Assembly: GCA_963678675.1 (NCBI GenBank) | Contig: OY783197.1 | Coordinates: forward strand, 778,400-842,399 | Direction: 5' to 3' | DNA: 64,000 nucleotides | Source of the DNA: Xiphydria camelus | Lineage: Eukaryota; Arthropoda; Insecta; Hymenoptera; Xiphydriidae | In this document: positions 19,161 through 34,980 of the stretch, piece after piece | How positions within the stretch are numbered: position 1 is the stretch's first letter | Layout of the letters: the number at the start of each line of letters is the position of its first letter | Notes under the pieces: model-generated | The model's input: the letters and a program-made list of their open reading frames with translations, nothing else | Told to the model about the DNA's origin: nothing | Database searches by the model: none | Made by a program: the position numbers and the translations under genes

Positions 19161-22100
19161 AAATACTTATAAAAATTTTATAATAGAATTCTATAATAAG
19201 AATCTTACTGTAGGTCTCTATAATAAGAATCTAGTAGGATTAAATACTTATACAAATTTTATAATAGAATTCTATAATAAGAATCTTACTGTAGGACTCT
19301 ATATATGAATATAATAGGATTAAATACTTATAAAAATTTTATAATAGAATTCTATAATAAGAATCTTAGTGTAGGACTCTATATATGAATATAATAGGAT
19401 TAAATACTTATAAAAATTTTATAATAGAATTCTATAATAAGAATCTTACTGTAGGACTCTATATATGAATATAATAGGATTAAATACTTATAAAAATTTT
19501 ATAATAGTGTGCTATAATAAGAATCTTATAGTAGGACTCTATATATGAATATAATAGGATTCTATACTTATAAAAATTTTATAATAGGATTCTATAATAA
19601 AAATCTTACTGTAGGACTCTATTATAAGAATCTATAGTAGGATTAAATACTTATAAAAATTTTATAATAGAATTCTATAATAAGAATCTTACTGTAGGAC
19701 TCTATATATGAATATAATAGAATTCTATAATAAGAATCTTACTGTAGGACTCTATATATGAATATAATAGGATTAAATACTTATAAAAATTTTATAATAG
19801 TGTGCTATAATAAGAATCTTACTGTAGGACTCTATAATAAAAATCTAGTAGGATTAAATACTTATAAAAATTTTATAATAGAATTCTATAATAAGAATCT
19901 TATAGTAGGACTCTATATATGAATATAATAGGATTAAATACTTATAAAAATTTTATAATAGGATTCTATAATAAGAATCTTACTGTAGGACTCTATATAT
20001 GAATATAATAGGATTAAATACTTATAAAAATCTTATAATAGAATTCTATAATAAGAATCTTACTGTAGGACTCTATAATAAGAATCTAATAGGATTCTAT
20101 ACTTATAAAAATTTTATAATAGAATTCTATAATAAGAATCTTACTGTAGGTCTCTATAATAAGAATCTAGTAGGATTAAATACTTATACAAATTTTATAA
20201 TAGAATTCTATAATAAGAATCTTACTGTAGGTCTCTATAATAAGAATCTAGTAGGATTAAATACTTATACAAATTTTATAATAGAATTCTATAATAAGAA
20301 TCTTACTGTAGGACTCTATATATGAATATAATAGGATTAAATACTTATAAAAATTTTATAATAGAATTCTATAATAAGAATCTTACTGTAGGACTCTATA
20401 TATGAATATAATAGGATTAAATACTTATAAAAATTTTATAATAGTGTGCTATAATAAGAATCTTACTGTAGGACTCTATAATAAAAATCTAGTAGGATTA
20501 AATACTTATAAAAATTTTATAATAGAATTCTATAATAAGAATCTTATAGTAGGACTCTATATATGAATATAATAGGATTAAATACTTATAAAAATTTTAT
20601 AATAGGATTCTATAATAAGAATCTTACTGTAGGACTCTATATATGAATATAATAGGATTAAATACTTATAAAAATCTTATAATAGAATTCTATAATAAGA
20701 ATCTTACTGTAGGACTCTATAATAAGAATCTAATAGGATTCTATACTTATAAAAATTTTATAATAGAATTCTATAATAAGAATCTTACTGTAGGTCTCTA
20801 TAATAAGAATCTAGTAGGATTAAATACTTATACAAATTTTATAATAGAATTCTATAATAAGAATCTTACTGTAGGACTCTATATATGAATATAATAGGAT
20901 TAAATACTTATAAAAATTTTATAATAGAATTCTATAATAAGAATCTTACTGTAGGACTCTATATATGAATATAATAGGATTAAATACTTATAAAAATTTT
21001 ATAATAGAATTCTATAATAAGAATCTTACTGTAGGACTCTATGATAAGAATCTATAGTAGGATTCAATACTTATAAAAATTTTATAATAGAATTCTATAA
21101 TAAGAATCTTATAGTAGGACTCTATATATGAATATAATAGGATTAAATACTTATAAAAATTTTATAATAGAATTCTATAATAAGAATCTTACTGTAGGTC
21201 TCTATAATAAGAATCTAGTAGGATTAAATACTTATACAAATTTTATAATAGAATTCTATAATAAGAATCTTACTGTAGGACTCTATATATGAATATAATA
21301 GGATTAAATACTTATAAAAATTTTATAATAGAATTCTATAATAAGAATCTTAGTGTAGGACTCTATATATGAATATAATAGGATTAAATACTTATAAAAA
21401 TTTTATAATAGAATTCTATAATAAGAATCTTACTGTAGGACTCTATATATGAATATAATAGGATTAAATACTTATAAAAATTTTATAATAGTGTGCTATA
21501 ATAAGAATCTTATAGTAGGACTCTATATATGAATATAATAGGATTCTATACTTATAAAAATTTTATAATAGGATTCTATAATAAAAATCTTACTGTAGGA
21601 CTCTATTATAAGAATCTATAGTAGGATTAAATACTTATAAAAATTTTATAATAGAATTCTATAATAAGAATCTTACTGTAGGACTCTATATATGAATATA
21701 ATAGAATTCTATAATAAGAATCTTACTGTAGGACTCTATATATGAATATAATAGGATTAAATACTTATAAAAATTTTATAATAGTGTGCTATAATAAGAA
21801 TCTTACTGTAGGACTCTATAATAAAAATCTAGTAGGATTAAATACTTATAAAAATTTTATAATAGAATTCTATAATAAGAATCTTATAGTAGGACTCTAT
21901 ATATGAATATAATAGGATTAAATACTTATAAAAATTTTATAATAGGATTCTATAATAAGAATCTTACTGTAGGACTCTATATATGAATATAATAGGATTA
22001 AATACTTATAAAAATCTTATAATAGAATTCTATAATAAGCATCTTACTGTAGGACTCTATAATAAGAATCTAATAGGATTCTATACTTATAAAAATTTTA

Positions 22101-22430
22101 TAATAGAATTTTATAATAAGAATCTTACTGTAGGTCTCTATAATAAGAATCTAGTAGGATTAAATACTTATACAAATTTTATAATAGAATTCTATAATAA
22201 GAATCTTACTGTAGGACTCTATATATGAATATAATAGGATTAAATACTTATAAAAATTTTATAATAGAATTCTATAATAAGAATCTTACTGTAGGACTCT
22301 ATATATGAATATAATAGGATTAAATACTTATAAAAATTTTATAATAGAATTCTATAATAAGAATCTTACTGTAGGACTCTATGATAAGAATCTATAGTAG
22401 GATTCAATACTTATAAAAATTTTATAATAG
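19160..22430 (+). repeat. Satellite block with 1984-bp higher-order period
   Basis: Sequence near 19,201 recurs at 21,185, 19,506 at 21,489-21,490 and 19,999 at 21,983, giving a lag of about 1984 bp. Within it a 644-bp lag (19,999 to 20,643) marks a smaller internal duplication. A rare variant, TAATAGTGTGCTATAATAAG, serves as a marker at about 19,504, 19,798, 20,451, 21,487 and 21,781. Confidence 0.8.
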
Positions 22431-25400
22431 AATTCTATAATAAGAATCTTATAGTAGGACTCTATATATGAATATAATAGGATTAAATACTTATAAAAAT
22501 TTTATAATAGAATTCTATAATAAGAATCTTACTGTAGGACTCTATATATGAATATAATAGGATTAAATACTTATAAAAATTTTATAATAGAATTCTATAA
22601 TAAGAATCTTAGTGTAGGACTCTATATATGAATATAATAGGATTAAATACTTATAAAAATTTTATAACAGAATTCTATAATAAGAATCTTACTGTAGGAC
22701 TCTATATATGAATATAATAGGATTAAATACTTATAAAAATTCTATAATAAAAATCTTACTGTAGGACTCTATAATAAGAATCTAATAGGATTAAATACTT
22801 ATAAAAATTTTATAATAGAATTCTATAATAAGAATCTAGTAGGATTCAATACTTATAAAAATTTTATAATAGAATTCTATAATAAGAATCTAGTAGGATT
22901 AAATACTTTTAAAAATTTTATAATAGAATTCTATAATAATAATCAAATAATAACTTTATAAATTAATCTGATAATAGGACTTTATTTAATAATCTATAAT
23001 AATAGGATTCTATACTTATAAACATTTTATAATAGAATTCTATAATAAGAATCTTACTGTAGGACTCTATATATGAATATAATAGGATTAAATACTTATA
23101 AAAATTTTATAATAGAATTCTATAATAAGAATCTTACTGTAGGACTCTATATATGAATATAATAGGATTAAATACTTATAAAAATTTTATAATAGTGTGC
23201 TATAATAAGAATCTTATAGTAGGACTCTATATATGAATATAATAGGATTCTATACTTATAAAAATTTTATAATAGAATTCTATGATAAGAATCTTATAGT
23301 AGGACTCTATAATAAGAATCTAATAGGATTAAATACTTATAAATATTTTATAGTAGAATTGTATTATAAGAATCTATAGTAGGACTCTCTATAATAAGAA
23401 TCTAGTAGGATTAAATACTTATAAATATTTTATAATAGAATTCTATAATAAGAATCTATAGTAGGATTCAATACTTATAGAAATTTTATAATATAATTCT
23501 ATAATAAAAATCTTACTGTAGGACTCTATAATAAGAATCTAATAGGATTAAATACTTATAAAAATTTTATAATAGAATTCTATAATAAGAATCTAGTAGG
23601 ATTAAATATTTATAATAGTGTGCTATAATAAGAATCTTACTGTAGGACTCTATAATAAAAATCTAGTAGGATTAAATACTTATAAAAATTTTATAATAGA
23701 ATTCTATAATAAGAATCTTATAGTAGGACTCTATATATGAATATAATAGGATTCTATACTTATAAAAATTTTATAATAGAATTCTATAATAAGAATCTTA
23801 CTGTAGGACTCTATATATGAATATAATAGGATTCTATACTTATAAAAATTTTATAATAGAATTCTATAATAAGAATCTTACTGTAGGACTCTATATATGA
23901 ATATAATAGGATTCTATACTTATAAAAATTTTATAATAGAATTCTATAATAAGAATCTTACTGTAGGACTCTATATATGAATATAATAGGATTAAATACT
24001 TATAAAAATTTTATAATAGGATTCTATAATAAGAATCTTACTGTAGGACTCTATATATGAATATAATAGGATTAAATACTTATAAAAATTTTATAATAGA
24101 ATTCTATAATAAGAATCTAGTAGGATTAAATACTTATAAAAATTTTATAATAGTGTGCTATAATAAGAATCTTACTGTAGGACTCTATAATAAAAATCTA
24201 GTAGGATTAAATACTTATAAAAATTTTATAATAGAATTCTATAATAAGAATCTTACTGTACGACTCTATAATAAGAATCTAGTAGGATTAAATACTTATA
24301 AAAATTTTATAATAGAATTCTATAATAAGAATCTTACTGTAGGACTCTATATATGAATATAATAGGATTCTATACTTATAAAAATTTTATAATAGAATTC
24401 TATAATAAGAATCTTACTGTAGGACTCTACATATGAATATAATAGGATTAAATACTTATAAAAATTTTATAATAGGATTCTATAATAAGAATCTTACTGT
24501 AGGACTCTATATATGAATATAATAGGATTAAATACTTATAAAAATTTTATAATAGAATTCTATAATAAGAATCTAGTAGGATTAAATACTTATAAAAATT
24601 TTATAATAGTGTGCTATAATAAGAATCTTACTGTAGGACTCTATAATAAAAATCTAGTAGGATTAAATACTTATAAAAGTTTTATAATAGAATTCTATAA
24701 TAAGAATCTTACTGTACGACTCTATAATAAGAATCTAGTAGGATTAAATACTTATAAAAATTTTATAATAGAATTCTATAATAAGAATCTTACTGTAGGA
24801 CTCTATATATGAATATAATAGGATTAAATACTTATAAAAATTTTATAATAGAATTCTATAATAAGAATCTTAGTGTAGGACTCTATAATAAGAATCTAGT
24901 AGGATTAAATACTTATAAAAATTTTATAATAGAATTCTATAATAAGAATCTTACTGTAGGACTCTATATATGAATATAATAGGATTAAATACTTATAAAA
25001 ATTTTATAATAGAATTCTATAATAAGAATCTAGTAGGATTAAATACTTATAAAAATTTTATAATAGAATTCTATAATAAGAATCTTACTGTAGGACTCTA
25101 TATATGAATATAATAGGATTCTATACTTATAAAAATTTTATAATAGAATTCTATAATAAGAATCTTACTGTAGGACTCTATATATGAATATAATAGGATT
25201 CTATACTTATAAAAATTTTATAATAGGATTCTATAATAAAAATCTTACTGTAGGACTCTATTATAAGAATCTATAGTAGGATTAAATACTTATAAAAATG
25301 TTATAATAGAATTCTATAATAAGAATCTTAGTGTAGGACTCTATATATGAATATAATAGGATTAAATACTTATAAAAATTTTATAATAGAATTCTATAAT

Positions 25401-28400
25401 AAGAATCTAGTAGGATTAAATATTTATAATAGTGTGCTATAATAAGAATCTTACTGTAGGACTCTATAATAAAAATCTAGTAGGATTAAATACTTATAAA
25501 AATTTTATAATAGGATTCTATAATAAGAATCTAATAGGATTCTATACTTATACAAATTTTATAATAGAATTCTATAATAAGAATCTTACTGTAGGACTCT
25601 ATATATGAATATAATAGGATTAAATACTTATAAAAATTTTATAATAGAATTCTATAATAAGAATCTTACTGTAGGACTCTATATATGAATCTAATAGGAT
25701 TAAATACTTATAAAATTTTTATAATAGAATTCTATAATAAGAATCTTACTGTAGGACTCTGTATATGAATCTAATAGGATTAAATACTTATAAAAATTTT
25801 ATAATAGAATTCTATAATAAGAATCTTAGTGTAGGACTCTATAATAAGAATATAGTAGGATTCAATACTTATAGAAATTTTATAATAGAATTCTATAATA
25901 AGAATCTTATAGTAGGACTCTATTATAAGAATCTATAGTAGGATTCAATACTTATAAAAATTTTATAATAGGATTCTATAATAAGAATCTTATAGTAGGA
26001 CTCTATTATAAGAATCTATAGTAGGATTCAATACTTATAAAAATTTTATGATAGGATTCTATAATAAGAATCTTACTGTAGGACTCTGTATATGAATATA
26101 ATAGGATTAAATACTTATAAAATTTTTATAATAGAATTCTATAATAAGAATCTTATAGTAGGACTCTATATATGAATATAATAGGATTCTATACTTATAA
26201 AAATTTTATAATAGAATTCTATAATAAGAATCTTACTGTAGGACTCTATATATGAATATAATAGGATTAAATACTTATAAAAATTTTATAATAGAATTCT
26301 ATAATAAGAATCTTACTGTAGGACTCTATAATAAGAATCTATAGTAGGATTTAATACTTATAAAAATTTTATAATAGAATTCTATAATAAGAATCTTACT
26401 GTATGACTCTATAATAAGAATCTATAGTAGGATTCAATACTTATAAAAATTTTATAATAGAATTCTATAATAAGAATCTTACTGTAGGACTCTATATATG
26501 AATATAATAGGATTAAATACTTATAAAAATTTTATAATAGGATTCTATAATAAGAATATAGTAGGATTAAATACTTATAAAAATTTTATAATAGAATTCT
26601 ATAATAAGAATCTTACTGTAGGACTCTATAATAAGAATCTATAGTAGGATTCAATACTTATAAAAATTTTATGATAGGATTCTATAATAAGAATCTTACT
26701 GTAGGACTCTGTATATGAATATAATAGGATTAAATACTTATAAAATTTTTATAATAGAATTCTATAATAAGAATCTTATAGTAGGACTCTATATATGAAT
26801 ATAATAGGATTCTATACTTATAAAAATTTTATAATAGAATTCTATAATAAGAATCTTACTGTAGGACTCTATATATGAATATAATAGGATTAAATACTTA
26901 TAAAAATTTTATAATAGAATTCTATAATAAGAATCTAGTAGGATTAAATACTTATAAAAATTTTATAATAGTGTGCTATAATAAGAATCTTACTGTAGGA
27001 CTCTATAATAAAAATCTAGTAGGATTAAATACTTATAAAAGTTTTATAATAGAATTCTATAATAAGAATCTTACTGTACGACTCTATAATAAGAATCTAG
27101 TAGGATTAAATACTTATAAAAATTTTATAATAGAATTCTATAATAAGAATCTTACTGTAGGACTCTATATATGAATATAATAGGATTCTATAGTTATAAA
27201 AATTTTATAATAGGATTCTATAATAAAAATCTTACTGTAGGACTCTATTATAAGAATCTATAGTAGGATTAAATACTTATAAAAATGTTATAATAGAATT
27301 CTATAATAAGAATCTTAGTGTAGGACTCTATATATGAATATAATAGGATTAAATACTTATAAAAATTTTATAATAGAATTCTATAATAAGAATCTAGTAG
27401 GATTAAATATTTATAATAGTGTGCTATAATAAGAATCTTACTGTAGGACTCTATAATAAAAATCTAGTAGGATTAAATACTTATAAAAATTTTATAATAG
27501 AATTCTATAATAAGAATCTTACTGTAGGACTCTATTATAAGAATCTATAGTAGGATTAAATACTTATAAAAATGTTATAATAGAATTCTATAATAAGAAT
27601 CTTAGTGTAGGACTCTATATATGAATATAATAGGATTAAATACTTATAAAAATTTTATAATAGAATTCTATAATAAGAATCTAGTAGGATTAAATATTTA
27701 TAATAGTGTGCTATAATAAGAATCTTACTGTAGGACTCTATAATAAAAATCTAGTAGGATTAAATACTTATAAAAATTTTATAATAGAATTCTATAATAA
27801 GAATCTTATAGTAGGACTCTATATATGAATATAATAGGATTCTATACTTATAAAAATTTTATAATAGAATTCTATAATATGAATCTTACTGTAGGACTCT
27901 ATATATGAATATAATAGGATTCTATACTTATAAAAATTTTGTAATAGAATTCTATAATAAGAATCTTACTGTAGGACTCTATATATGAATATAATAGGAT
28001 TCTATACTTATAAAAATTTTATAATAGAATTCTATAATAAGAATCTTACTGTAGGACTCTATATATGAATATAATAGGATTAAATACTTATAAAAATTTT
28101 ATAATAGGATTCTATAATAAGAATCTTACTGTAGGACTCTATATATGAATATAATAGGATTAAATACTTATAAAAATTTTATAATAGAATTCTATAATAA
28201 GAATCTAGTAGGATTAAATACTTATAAAAATTTTATAATAGTGTGCTATAATAAGAATCTTACTGTAGGACTCTATAATAAAAATCTAGTAGGATTAAAT
28301 ACTTATAAAAATTTTATAATAGAATTCTATAATAAGAATCTTAGTGTAGGACTCTATAATAAGAATCTAGTAGGATTAAATACTTATAAAAATTTTATAA

Positions 28401-28700
28401 TAGAATTCTATAATAAGAATCTTACTGTAGGACTCTATATATGAATATAATAGGATTAAATACTTATAAAAATTTTATAATAGAATTCTATAATAAGAAT
28501 CTAGTAGGATTAAATACTTATAAAAATTTTATAATAGAATTCTATAATAAGAATCTTACTGTAGGACTCTATATATGAATATAGTAGGATTAAATACTTA
28601 TAAAAATTTTATAATAGAATTCTATAATAAGAATCTTACTGTAGGACTCTATATATGAATATAATAGGATTAAATACTTATAAAAATTTTATAATAGGAT
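22431..28700 (+). repeat. Satellite block with 4088-bp higher-order period
   Basis: Sequence from about 23.6-24.4 kb recurs at about 27.7-28.5 kb (for example 23,713 to 27,801 and 24,057 to 28,145). Near-identical 300-bp segments also start at 24,057, 24,513 and 26,875. The GTGTGC marker monomer occurs repeatedly, including a 288-bp local duplication at about 27,412 and 27,700. Confidence 0.75.
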
Positions 28701-31700
28701 TCTATAATAAGAATCTTACTGTAGGACTCTATATATGAATATAATAGGATTAAATACTTATAAAAATCTTATAATAGAATTCTATAATAAGAATCTCACT
28801 GTAGGACTCTATATATGAATCTAGTAGGATTAAATACGTATAAAAATTTTATAATAGGATTCTATAATAAGAATCTTACTGTAGGACTCTATATATGAAT
28901 ATAATAGGATTAAATACTTATACAAATTTTATAATAGAATTCTATAATAAGAATCTTACTGTAGGACTCTATATATGAATATAATAGGATTAAATACTTA
29001 TAAAAATTTTATAATAGAATTCTATAATAAGAATCTTACTGTAGGACTCTATAATAAGAATCTATAGTAGGATTAAATACTTATAAAAATTTTATAATAG
29101 AATTCTATAATAAGAATCTTACTGTAGGACTCTATAATAAGAATCTATAGTAGGATTCAATACTTATAAAAATTTTATAATAGAATTCTATAATAAGAAT
29201 CTTATAGTAGGACTCTATATATGAATATAATAGGATTAAATACTTATAAAAATTTTATAATAGAATTCTATAATAAGAATCTTAGTGTAGGACTCTATAT
29301 ATGAATATAATAGGATTAAATACTTATAAAAATTTTATAACAGAATTCTATAATAAGAATCTTACTGTAGGACTCTATATATGAATATAATAGGATTAAA
29401 TACTTATAAAAATTTTATAATAGAATTCTATAATAAGAATCTTATAGTAGGACTCTATTATAAGAATCTATAGTAGGATTCAATACTTATAAAAATTTTA
29501 TAATAGGATTCTATAATAAGAATCTTACTGTAGGACTCTGTATATGAATATAATAGGATTAAATACTTATAAAAATCTTATAATAGAATTCTATAATAAG
29601 AATCTTACTGTAGGACTCTATAATAAGAATCTAATAGGATTAAATACTTATAAAAATTTTATAATAGGATTCTATAATAAGAATCTTACTGTAGGACTCT
29701 ATTATAAGAATCTATAGTAGGATTCAATACTTATAAAAATTTTATAATAGAATTCTATAATAAGAATCTTATAGTAGGACTCTATATATGAATATAATAG
29801 GATTCTATACTTATAAAAATTTTATAATAGAATTCTATAATAAGAATCTCACTGTAGGACTCTATATATGAATCTAGTAGGATTAAATACGTATAAAAAT
29901 TTTATAATAGGATTCTATAATAAGAATCTTACTGTAGGACTCTATATATGAATATAATAGGATTAAATACTTATACAAATTTTATAATAGAATTCTATAA
30001 TAAGAATCTTACTGTAGGACTCTATATATGAATATAATAGGATTAAATACTTATAAAAATTTTATAATAGAATTCTATAATAAGAATCTTACTGTAGGAC
30101 TCTATAATAAGAATCTATAGTAGGATTAAATACTTATAAAAATTTTATAATAGAATTCTATAATAAGAATCTTACTGTAGGACTCTATAATAAGAATCTA
30201 TAGTAGGATTCAATACTTATAAAAATTTTATAATAGGATTCTATAATAAGAATCTTACTGTAGGACTCTATTATAAGAATCTATAGTAGGATTCAATACT
30301 TATACAAATTTTATAATAGAATTCTATAATAAGAATCTTACTGTAGGACTCTATAATAAGAATCTATAGTAGGATTAAATACTTATAAAATTTTTATAAT
30401 AGAATTCTATAATAAGAATCTTATAGTAGGACTCTATATATGAATATAATAGGATTCTATACTTATAAAAATTCTATAATAAGAATCTAGTAGGATTAAA
30501 TACTTATAAAAATCTTATAATAGGATTCTATAATAAGAATCTAATAGGATTAAATACTTATAAAAATTTTATAATAGAATTCTATAATAAGAATCTTACT
30601 GTAGGACTCTATATATGAATATAATAGGATTAAATACTTATAAAAATTTTATAATAGAATTCTGTAATAAGAATCTTATAGTAGGACTCTATATATGAAT
30701 ATAATAGGATTAAATACTTATAAAAATTTTATAATAGAATTCTATAATAAGAATCTAGTAGGATTAAATACTTATAAAAATTTTATAATAGGATTCTATA
30801 ATAAGAATCTTAGTGTAGGACTCTATAATAAGAATCTAATAGGATTAAATACTTATAAAAATTTTATAATAGGATTCTATAATAAGAATCTGACTGTAGG
30901 ACTCTATATATGAATATAATAGGATTAAATACTTATAAAAATTTTATAATAGAATTCTATAATAAGAATCTTACTGTAGGACTCTATAATAAGAATCTAG
31001 TAGGATTAAATACTTATAAAAATTTTATAATAGGATTCTATAATAAGAATCTGACTGTAGGACTCTATATATGAATATAATAGGATTCTATACTTATAAA
31101 CATTTTATAATAGAATTCTATAATAAGAATCTTATAGTAGGACTCTATATATGAATATAATAGGATTCTATACTTATAAAAATTCTATAATAAGAATCTA
31201 GTAAGATTAAATACTTATAAAAATCTTATAATAGGATTCTATAATAAGAATCTAATAGGATTAAATACTTATAAAAATTTTATAATAGAATGCTATAATA
31301 ACAATTGTACTGTAGGACTCTATATATGAATCTAATAGGATTAAATACTTATAAAAATTTTATAATAGGATTCTATAATAAGAATCTTACTGTAGGACTC
31401 TATTATAAGAATCTATAGTAGGATTCAATACTTATAAAAATTTTATAATAGAATTCTATAATAAGAATCTTATAGTAGGACTCTATATATGAATATAATA
31501 GGATTCTATACTTATAAAAATTTTATAATAGAATTCTATAATAAGAATCTCACTGTAGGACTCTATATATGAATCTAGTAGGATTAAATACGTATAAAAA
31601 TTTTATAATAGGATTCTATAATAAGAATCTTACTGTAGGACTCTATATATGAATATAATAGGATTAAATACTTATACAAATTTTATAATAGAATTCTATA

Positions 31701-34700
31701 ATAAGAATCTTACTGTAGGACTCTATATATGAATATAATAGGATTAAATACTTATAAAAATTTTATAATAGAATTCTATAATAAGAATCTTAGTGTAGGA
31801 CTCTATATATGAATATAATAGGATTAAATACTTATAAAAATTTTATAATAGAATTCTATAATAAGAATCTGACTGTAGGACTCTATATATGAATATAATA
31901 GGATTCTATACTTATAAACATTTTATAATAGAATTCTATAATAAGAATCTTATAGTAGGACTCTATATATGAATATAATAGGATTCTATACTTATAAAAA
32001 TTCTATAATAAGAATCTAGTAAGATTAAATACTTATAAAAATCTTATAATAGGATTCTATAATAAGAATCTAATAGGATTAAATACTTATAAAAATTTTA
32101 TAATAGAATGCTATAATAACAATTGTACTGTAGGACTCTATATATGAATCTAATAGGATTAAATACTTATAAAAATTTTATAATAGGATTCTATAATAAG
32201 AATCTTACTGTAGGACTCTATTATAAGAATCTATAGTAGGATTCAATACTTATAAAAATTTTATAATAGAATTCTATAATAAGAATCTTATAGTAGGACT
32301 CTATATATGAATATAATAGGATTCTATACTTATAAAAATTTTATAATAGAATTCTATAATAAGAATCTCACTGTAGGACTCTATATATGAATCTAGTAGG
32401 ATTAAATACGTATAAAAATTTTATAATAGGATTCTATAATAAGAATCTTACTGTAGGACTCTATATATGAATATAATAGGATTAAATACTTATACAAATT
32501 TTATAATAGAATTCTATAATAAGAATCTTACTGTAGGACTCTATATATGAATATAATAGGATTAAATACTTATAAAAATTTTATAATAGAATTCTATAAT
32601 AAGAATCTTAGTGTAGGACTCTATATATGAATATAATAGGATTCTATACTTATAAACATTTTATAATAGAATTCTATAATAAGAATCTTAGTGTAGGACT
32701 CTATATATGAATATAATAGGATTAAATACTTATAAAAATTTTATAACAGAATTCTATAATAAGAATCTTACTGTAGGACTCTATATATGAATATAATAGG
32801 ATTAAATACTTATAAAAATTTTATAATAGAATTCTATAATAAGAATCTTACTGTAGGACTCTATAATAAGAATCTATAGTAGGATTAAATACTTATAAAA
32901 ATTTTATAATAGAATTCTATAATAAGAATCTTACTGTAGGACTCTATAATAAGAATCTAGTAGGATTAAATACTTATAAAAATTTTATAACAGAATTCTA
33001 TAATAAGAATCTTACTGTAGGACTCTATATATGAATATAATAGGATTAAATACTTATAAAAATTTTATAATAGAATTCTATAATAAGAATCTTACTGTAG
33101 GACTCTATAATAAGAATCTATAGTAGGATTAAATACTTATAAAAATTTTATAATAGAATTCTATAATAAGAATCTAGTATGATTAAATACTTATAAAGAT
33201 TTTATAATAGCATTCTATAATAAGAATCTAGTAGGATTAAATACTTATAAATATTTTATAATAGAATTCTATAATAAGAATCTCACTGTAGGACTCTATA
33301 TATGAATCTAGTAGGATTAAATACGTATAAAAATTTTATAATAGGATTCTATAATAAGAATCTTACTGTAGGACTCTATATATGAATATAATAGGATTAA
33401 ATACTTATACAAATTTTATAATAGAATTCTATAATAAGAATCTTACTGTAGGACTCTATGATAAGAATCTATAGTAGGATTCAATACTTATAAAAATTTT
33501 ATAATAGGATTCTATAATAAGAATCTTAGTGTAGGACTCTATAATAAGAATCTAATAGGATTAAATACTTATAAAAATTTTATAATAGAATTCTATAATA
33601 AGAATCTTACTGTAGGACTCTATATATGAATATAATAGGATTAAATACTTATAAAAATTTTATAATAGAATTCTATAATAAGAATCTTACTGTAGGACTC
33701 TATATATGAATATAATAGGATTAAATACTTATAAAAATTTTATAATAGAATTCTATAATAAGAATCTTACTGTAGGACTCTATATATGAATATAATAGGA
33801 TTCTATACTTATAAACATTTTATAATAGAATTCTATAATAAGAATCTTAGTGTAGGACTCTATATATGAATATAATAGGATTAAATACTTATAAAAATTT
33901 TATAACAGAATTCTATAATAAGAATCTTATAGTAGGACTCTATTATAAGAATCTATAGTAGGATTCAATACTTATAAAAATTTTATAATAGGATTCTATA
34001 ATAAGAATCTTACTGTAGGACTCTATTATAAGAATCTATAGTAGGATTCAATACTTATACAAATTTTATAATAGGATTCTATAATAAGAATCTTACTGTA
34101 GGACTCTATTATAAGAATCTATAGTAGGATTCAATACTTATACAAATTTTATAATAGAATTCTATAATAAGAATCTTACTGTAGGACTCTATAATAAGAA
34201 TCTATAGTAGGATTAAATACTTATAAAATTTTTATAATAGAATTCTATAATAAGAATCTTATAGTAGGACTCTATATATGAATATAATAGGATTAAATAC
34301 TTATAAAAATTTTATAATAGAATTCTATAATAAGAATCTTAGTGTAGGACTCTATAATAAGAATCTAGTAGGATTAAATACTTATAAAAATTTTATAATA
34401 GGATTCTATAATAAGAATCTGACTGTAGGACTCTATATATGAATATAATAGGATTCTATACTTATAAACATTTTATAATAGAATTCTATAATAAGAATCT
34501 TATAGTAGGACTCTATATATGAATATAATAGGATTCTATACTTATAAAAATTCTATAATAAGAATCTAGTAGGATTAAATACTTATAAAAATCTTATAAT
34601 AGGATTCTATAATAAGAATCTAATAGGATTAAATACTTATAAAAATTTTATAATAGAATTCTATAATAAGAATCTTACTGTAGGACTCTATATATGAATA

Positions 34701-34980
34701 TAATAGGATTAAATACTTATAAAAATTTTATAATAGAATTCTGTAATAAGAATCTTATAGTAGGACTCTATATATGAATATAATAGGATTAAATACTTAT
34801 AAAAATTTTATAATAGAATTCTATAATAAGAATCTAGTAGGATTAAATACTTTTAAAGATTTTATAATAGCATTCTATAATAAGAATCTAGTAGGATTAA
34901 ATACTTATAAATATTTTATAATAGAATTCTATAATAAGAATCTATAGTAGGATTCAATACTTATAGAAATTTTATAATAT
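28701..34980 (+). repeat. Satellite block with 818-bp period and CGTATAAAAA marker
   Basis: A rare AAATACGTATAAAAATT monomer variant, one of the few with CpG, occurs at about 28,834, 29,887, 31,589, 32,407 and 33,325. The interval 31,589-32,407, and the shared GTAAGATTAAATAC variant at about 31,200 and 32,019, show an 818-bp lag. Part of this block (about 28.7-30.5 kb) reappears inside the 9003-bp unit at about 43.7-45.1 kb and again 9003 bp later. Confidence 0.75.
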